From Hofstenia miamia (Eukaryota > Xenacoelomorpha > Acoela), in contig SCFE01000058.1 of the NCBI GenBank assembly GCA_004352715.1, positions 754,882-818,881 on the forward strand: a stretch of DNA of 64,000 nucleotides, written 5' to 3'. Of the stretch, positions 58,441-64,000 are shown in pieces. The translations under genes were made by a program, and so were the position numbers. Position 1 is the first letter of the stretch, and each line of letters starts with the position of its first letter. The notes under the pieces were generated by a model. That model did not search any database. It was not told where the DNA came from and saw only the letters and a program-made list of their open reading frames with translations.

Positions 58441-59554
58441 CATAATTGGATACAATAAGGAAAAACATATTTATTTACATAAATGTAACAGTAGCACTGT
58501 TGTCTTCTTAATATACTCCCAAAATTCAACCTAAGATGAAGGCTAGCTTACAGTTACCAACATCAATCGTGATGCTGGGAATTCGGCTGAAAGATGTTAC
58601 TGATCCCAATTGTCTAAATTACTTAAGCTTGGATCTTAAATAATATAACAAAAATAAAATAAGACAGTGTAACTGAAACTTGATTCTAGTTGTATTGCAA
58701 AACAAAAAGCACTAGGTAGTAATGTAATACTTGTACAAAAGTAATGCACCAAAAGCATAAATGTCAAATAAAATATCTATAACAGAATTGTGTAACTTGC
58801 AACAAGTGGAATACCAAATAAGTTTTAGGGAATAGTTTGAAGCAAGCTATTCAATTCACAAGCATAAAAGTAAAAGAGTTAAAGTAGCTAATTTAATATC
58901 AATAAATTAAGAGATTTTTAATGGGTAGCTTGCATATTTAAATCTTCTCCTGGGACAGAACTAAAGTTGTATTGTCCTTGACTATTTTACAAAAGATTAT
59001 AAGATTAATGTTACAATTCTTAGTTGAAATAAATCTAATTTACCAAATAATTAATATTTAAGCATTTTGGGAATGACATCACGCTAGCTATGGATTCAAA
59101 GTATCAGATGTCAAAATTGCTGCTTCATCAATCTATTTGAATATGAAATATGTCATGTATTTAAAATTCATTCATAACTGCTAACAAACATAGAGTAGAG
59201 TAAGTTAAAAAATTTTATAATCTGAACATTGGAGAATGTATTCCTTAGAACCATCTTATTCCTACCAAGTATGATTTTTTGTTTGTCTAGATGGCAATCT
59301 GAGTGCAAAGATTAAGAATATTTGCCAGATTCTAATTTTCTGCAAGCATGACACAAGATTATTGTAATGATTCAATTTCAGTTAATGTAAAATATTTAAT
59401 TGATATAAACTATGAAATCAATCATACTTAGTAAATCTACTAAAAATATTTGGGAAAATAAAACAATATTCAAATCTTCTGTAAATTTGTTAAATTCAAA
59501 GTAGGCATCTTTTGAATTTTCGATGTAAAATTAATGTACACAAATTTATTATGA
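58441..59554. other. Unassigned region
   Basis: No recognised coding sequence. If the EGF-like exon at 59555-59658 is real and terminal, the minus-strand 3' UTR would lie here. Confidence 0.35.
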
Positions 59555-59658
59555 TTATATTTCAGTGGGTTGATTAGAACAAGTGTAATATCCTGGATGA
59601 TTTTCACAAAAAGTAAATCCCAGCTGCAAGCAACTGTCTGTCAGGCATTCATCTATAT
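59555..59658 (-). CDS. Candidate calcium-binding EGF-like exon (partial gene)
   Basis: On the minus strand an acceptor (ACTTTTAG) at 59660-59659 is followed by ATATAGATGAATGC, the standard phase-1 start of a cbEGF exon, reading (D)IDECLTDSC, then FTFCENHPGYYTC and an in-frame TAA at 59557-59555. DIDEC, the N..GYY spacing and four of the six cysteines match the cbEGF pattern. The fifth and sixth cysteines are absent, and no donor follows, so this is either a terminal exon with a truncated domain or a decayed exon. No partner exons were recognised, so the parent gene (an extracellular or membrane protein by family) is unknown. Confidence 0.45.
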
Positions 59659-61599
59659 CTAAAAGTACAATTGTAAATGAATTTTAAAAATAATTGCTAT
59701 CAGTAGGATTCATGTAAATAATAATTTACCCTCCTAAATTTATCTTAGTTAAGGGCTACTGATCATGTTAGTCTTTTTAAAAATATTTATTACTCTTTAA
59801 GCTGCCTATTTCATATAGTTGTGGTATACAAAATAGTATCTTAAGATTTAATAGAAAAGGTGCTTTTTGATTTTTAATAATATAATCAAGTTCTTAATAC
59901 ATTTTGTGACATTTTATTGTACAATGTTCATAAAGTAGTGGTCTGCATGGGCCTTCTACATTCATAATTATCTAAGATATCAGAAATTACTTTTTATATT
60001 TTTGAAAAAATATGCTTAGAAATTTTTTCAATTTAGAAAAGCCTGGTGTCAAATATTTTTCTATTGCAAATACCATCTATTATTTAAATTTCAGATTTAT
60101 GAATCAAACTGAAACAAATTAAGGAAAGTCATACAGAGTATTAAATTTTAGAGTATTTTTAAAATTTGAAAGTTTATATCCAATTGCACATGAGGTATGA
60201 GCAGTATTTTACCTAGTTAAATTAAGAAATCAATGCTAATATATGGCTCTACAAAACTTTGAGAATGGAAGCAAAAAGTTTCATTGTGTAAATGTATGCA
60301 TATTACATGCATAGTTTGCTGGCTTACATTGAAAAATAATACCAAAAATTCCATTGCAATCATTGTGAAACTCACAATTATTTTTTCATAATTTCTGAAA
60401 ATGTGCAAATTCATCTAAAAAAAATTTCAAATAAATGAGCATTAGGTATCTGCAGAATATTTTATAACTTAATATGATCACAATTTCATTGTAATCCATA
60501 AACATTATGATATAATAGTTGCTCCCTCAAAAATTATTCTGCATGCTTCAATCTCATCTAAATGTTGCCTCAATTATAGTTGCATCATGAATGTTATTTG
60601 AATTAATTATACCGTTCAGCAAAAAATATTGATGAAATTTGAATAAAAAAGACATGCTGACCTGTCTTTTTTTAATAATCTGCAGCTCTATATATTACTA
60701 ATCAGAACACATCTTTGGATTGCTTTTAATACATTGAGAAAGACTAATTTACTGTCCAACACTAAGAAAATTGTGAAATCATTCCATTTCCCATGCTAAC
60801 TCAACAATGCTGACTTCATTTATGCAATCTGTTTTTTTTGTAAATGGGAAAATTGCATGCACATGTGGAAGTAGTTAATTTTATATATGTTAATAAAAAT
60901 CATTTTTTTAAAATGTTGTGTGCCAAATTGTGACAATTTCATATATTTGCAGCTTGAGTTATTGAGAAAATAATGCATTATTGAAATTTGTGCATCTGCA
61001 AAACAAACTAGAGATTTAATTTTTTAATATGAATAGGCATTTTGTCTCTCTAAAATAATATTAAATGCATTGCCCGTTTTCCTCTTACATCATTTGTGAC
61101 ATTGTTGCACTCAGCATTTCTGTGTTCATACTTGTGACAACAGTACTTTGTCACATCTTTGCATTAAGTGGTATGAAGGTTTCATTTATTACATATTTTT
61201 TATTAGCAGAAGATGACAGAAACTTTCATTATATAATAAAGCATTTCATATATTTGTATTAATTATACAACACTTTATTAGTAAAAACACCAAGTTTGCC
61301 ATTTCAATCATTTAAGTAAGTTATTAACAATTGACAACTGCCAAGCTGTTAAAATACAAATTTACTAGCATTTTAATAGACATATTCTGCACCATCAACA
61401 GAAAATCTTTCTTTTTATGATCTTTTATTTTCTAGGGGACTGTTATAAGTGCACTCTACTTTTGTCAAGTTGTGCAAGCCACCCTTTTTCTCATTTCTCC
61501 ACCAACCTCATCTGCCATCCATACTGTTGAATCAGCACCTTTTGATAAACTATTTGGTGAACATTATTAATTCATTTAAAAGCTGTCACTGGCATTGCA
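59659..61599. other. Unassigned region, possibly intronic
   Basis: About 1.9 kb without recognised coding sequence, on the 5' side (minus strand) of the EGF-like exon. No further EGF exon was found. Confidence 0.35.
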
Positions 61600-63000
61600 A
61601 CATAAATATGTTGTGCTTAGTTCATCATATCCCTGAAGTTCAATTCTAAAATGTTGTATGGTGGATAGCCAGTGTTTTTAGTTTGTGCATCCTTCATAGA
61701 TTGAATATAATCAGAGGGCAACTCAATCTCATGCTTGTAAAACTTATTTTCAATAGCACTATCTATAGGGTCACATTCCATGTGTGAATGTCCACTTTCA
61801 ATGTATTTTTGGCTCAATTTCCTGATATGCATTGCTCTGCGCAAAAATGAAACAATTGCTGTAGCCATAATCATGTTCAAATTTTGCCCACCACAGGTGT
61901 TGCTATACAATATTACTTCTTGGTAGCTGCCTGCATCATCAAGCATATTGAAATACTTCACCCCAGTAGTAACAATTTCATTTCTACCTTGATGACCTTC
62001 AGTTTCTGTTCAGGAGTAGCAATAATGCTTGTGTGTTTGCAATTCATAGAATGTATATATTCAATTTGCATTTGTAGTATGTGCTTTCTGCAAACAACCT
62101 TGTGACAGTAAGCACCTGCCTGAGATTAAAACAGATAGCCAACACATGGGGGTTTTGCTTATTAGAAATCTTTGAATGATATGCTTGCTTTTTGTCTCAA
62201 GTGGTAAGTGTAAGCATTGGCTTTTGGTGTATTTCCTGATTCCTTTGAATTTTCATAATTGTCATATGTATCACAGGCATCTTTTGATGGCTTGTGAAAT
62301 CCAAGATTAAATTCTTTGTTAAATATTTTTGATAATAACACTCTCCAGCTGTGTTAGTAGTGGACTTTTCTTTATAGAGTTGACGCAATTTGTGAATGTT
62401 AAGGCTAGAATCAAGATGCTCTTGTTTTGTGTGTGATTGACAATAATGGCTTTCTACTTTTGGAAAACTTGAAATGTGGTCATAAACAGTTTCATATACA
62501 GATTCAGTATACTTGTTATTAGGTACATGCTTGGGAGCAATGTTTCTAATTCCATCAGTTGTCATGCTCAGGGTGTAGTGCACCATCTGCTTGCTGACAC
62601 TTAAAGTACTGAGAAACAGTTTTTTACATACAGGCAACTTCTCTTCATCAATTGTTAAATAATATTAGATATTCTTCCTTCTTTGGTGTTTAGGTAGAAG
62701 TACAGCTCTTTTTTGTCAATTTTTTTGGTGTGTGCAATTATATACATCTGATGTAAGGCCAGGGTCAAATCCTTACCCAGAAATGTTTAAATATCTTCTC
62801 CCTATCTTCATTTGTTATCTTTTCACACTTTTGCTAATCACATTGACAATGCTGACCCATTTCACACCTGTGCTTTTCCCTAGATGTTATTACTATGCTT
62901 TGACTTCTTCCAGTTATCCTTGTTGATTTTACACTTCCTTGATATCTTGTTCATGTTGATATGTGTTGAGTTTAGATTCCAAAAATGGTTGATGCTCAGG
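61600..63000 (-). pseudogene. Decayed RNase H-like transposase-type gene (CGGQN family)
   Basis: Minus-strand blocks lie in order. INKDNWKKSKHSNN (about 62965) comes first, then CQKCEKITNEDREKIFKHFW (about 62850-62790; C..C finger). The frame 62637-62197 has PVCKKLFLSTLSVS, DHISSFPKVESHYCQSHT and NIHKLRQLYKE. The frame 61961-61617 has SNTCGGQNLNMIMATAIV and ESGHSHMECDPIDSAIENKF. The SN/DTCGGQN and GHSHMECD.. blocks belong to a large family of uncharacterised invertebrate proteins with an RNase H-like, transposase-derived core (I believe DUF7869-like; name not checked). Here the usual Asp of SD.CGGQN is Asn (YSNTCGGQN), and stops and frameshifts interrupt it. Confidence 0.65.
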
Positions 63001-63211
63001 ATGTTAATTAAAGTTAACATCTTCAAAAATATACTGAAATTTTTTAATAAATTTTCTTAAAGTTCAAACCTACAATGAAATCCTGAAAATAATTTATGAA
63101 TATGAAACAGTTTATTTTTAACATTATCAACAACTTCAATTACTCCACTGTTACAACAAAATACTGCAAACTAAGACTATTTATGTATATCCCACTATGA
63201 TTGCAGGTAGC
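63001..63211. other. Unassigned spacer
   Basis: No recognised feature. Confidence 0.3.
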
Positions 63212-63355
63212 CTAAATTAAGCATTTATATATCTGAAAATTCCCTCTGCATGTGTATTCAACTTCATTGAGTGCAACAATGTGACAAACTTCATGTGTAA
63301 CAAACTGGTGCTCAGGATAAGTATATTTGTAACAAAGTGGACGTAGAAAAAGTAA
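63212..63355 (-). other. Cys-containing open stretch, unassigned
   Basis: A 47-codon minus frame without ATG reads LCYKYTYPEHQFVTHEVC, then HIVALNEVEYTC and FQIYKC before a stop. The regular cysteines look like a secreted-domain exon, but there is no acceptor AG in the expected place and no family match that I recognise. It may be chance. Confidence 0.2.
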
Positions 63356-64000
63356 TTAAGAAGTGTTACTTGGATATTCTATTATATTTAAATAATCAAA
63401 AAAACAACATTTAAGCAGTTTTATTGCAAAAAGTCGGTTTTTGAGAAAAATGCAGTTATCACAATTTGGTGCTCACCCCATGGTATGTTCAACAACATTT
63501 TAATTTTGTTTATTAAGAGTTTTAGCTGCATTGAGTTCTATCATCCAAATAATATCAACAAAAATTGGTGCAGAAGACTTTGATTTATAGAGCTTTCTCA
63601 TGAGTAATGCACTAATGCACTATAAAAGTAATACTTCAGCATATATGTTTGCAGAAATATGTTGGATGCTGCTGCTTGAGCCTGATGCACCAGAAGTTTT
63701 TCATAAACAAGAATGAAATACTTAACACTTGTAGGACCATTATTTCTAAATATTTTTGAATCACAATGATAACCTATAGAATTGATTAATAGCTTATTCT
63801 AAATATGAGAATATAACATTTTGAATGAAATTTAGCTCTTTGCACTGCAATTGAAATTTTGCCTAAATATTTTGCCATCTAAATATTTTAGCCCTATACA
63901 GGGGGTAGGTAAAACTGCCCACCCCTCTATTATTTTAATCCTAGCTTCTGGAGAAAGAATTATCCTTGCTTGAAATCTTTAATATTTATCTATTATGCAA
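63356..64000. other. Unassigned end of window
   Basis: AT-rich sequence with a small GC-richer patch at about 63892-63930 (CCTATACAGGGGGTAGG). Nothing recognised. Confidence 0.3.

Noticed and set aside
62732-62926. Hydrophobic plus-strand frame resembling a membrane protein
   Set aside because: Antisense to the decayed CGGQN-family gene; hydrophobicity arises from the T-rich complement of Lys/Asn-rich codons.

Overview
The window is metazoan nuclear DNA. It is very AT-rich by eye (not computed), has spliced genes, and is packed with decayed transposons. The transposons are Tc1/mariner, hAT, piggyBac, Penelope-like (PLE), non-LTR (LINE), a P-element/THAP-like transposase and an SGNH-fold element. 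The mariner type at 10.8 kb is, to my knowledge, common in arthropods. The mix suggests an arthropod (chelicerate or crustacean), but other AT-rich invertebrates such as cnidarians are not excluded. It is not bacterial, so operons, ribosome binding sites and CRISPR do not apply.

The clear genes are three tandem paralogues of a compact ionotropic glutamate receptor (iGluR) lacking the N-terminal domain, all on the minus strand: 8521-10050, 21263-22688 and 42105-48493. Each has a 371-codon exon 1 (signal peptide, S1, M1, pore loop, M3, S2) and a short exon 2 (end of S2, M4, tail) joined by a phase-2 intron. Intron length is 207 bp, 112 bp and about 5.05 kb; the long one contains LINE remnants. 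Each copy has a TTTTAG acceptor exactly 12 nt before the ATG, implying a 5' leader exon or spliced leader. At the channel Q/R site, copy 1 has Lys where copies 2 and 3 have Gln. The family keeps the ligand-binding Arg and Glu but has Ala-Val where AMPA receptors have Ser-Thr.

Layout: 0-8.4 kb holds repeats (a hAT-type MITE with 8-bp target duplication, a small terminal-inverted-repeat element, Tc1 remnants, two LINE remnants). 8.5-10.1 kb is iGluR 1. 10.8-11.6 kb is an internally deleted mariner with near-perfect ends. 11.6-18 kb is gene-poor, with a PLE remnant and an inverted-repeat MITE. 18.3-21.2 kb is an SGNH-encoding element present twice around gaps. 21.3-22.7 kb is iGluR 2, with a 928-bp duplicate of its 5' end at 23.3-24.2 kb. 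24.9-26.2 kb is a complete but dead Tc1-like DD34E element. 26.2-33 kb is unassigned. 33.0-33.9 kb is a hAT remnant, 34.5-35.7 kb a second bounded Tc1-like element, 39.2-39.6 kb a PLE remnant. 42.1-48.5 kb is iGluR 3. 50.7-56.2 kb is dominated by local duplications and a P-element/THAP-like remnant. 56.2-58.4 kb holds a second hAT-type MITE and a piggyBac remnant. 58.4-64 kb contains one EGF-like exon candidate and a decayed RNase H-like transposase with a CGGQN motif.

The assembly is imperfect. Several gaps or single Ns sit between copies of the same sequence, so some duplications and gap lengths are probably artefacts.
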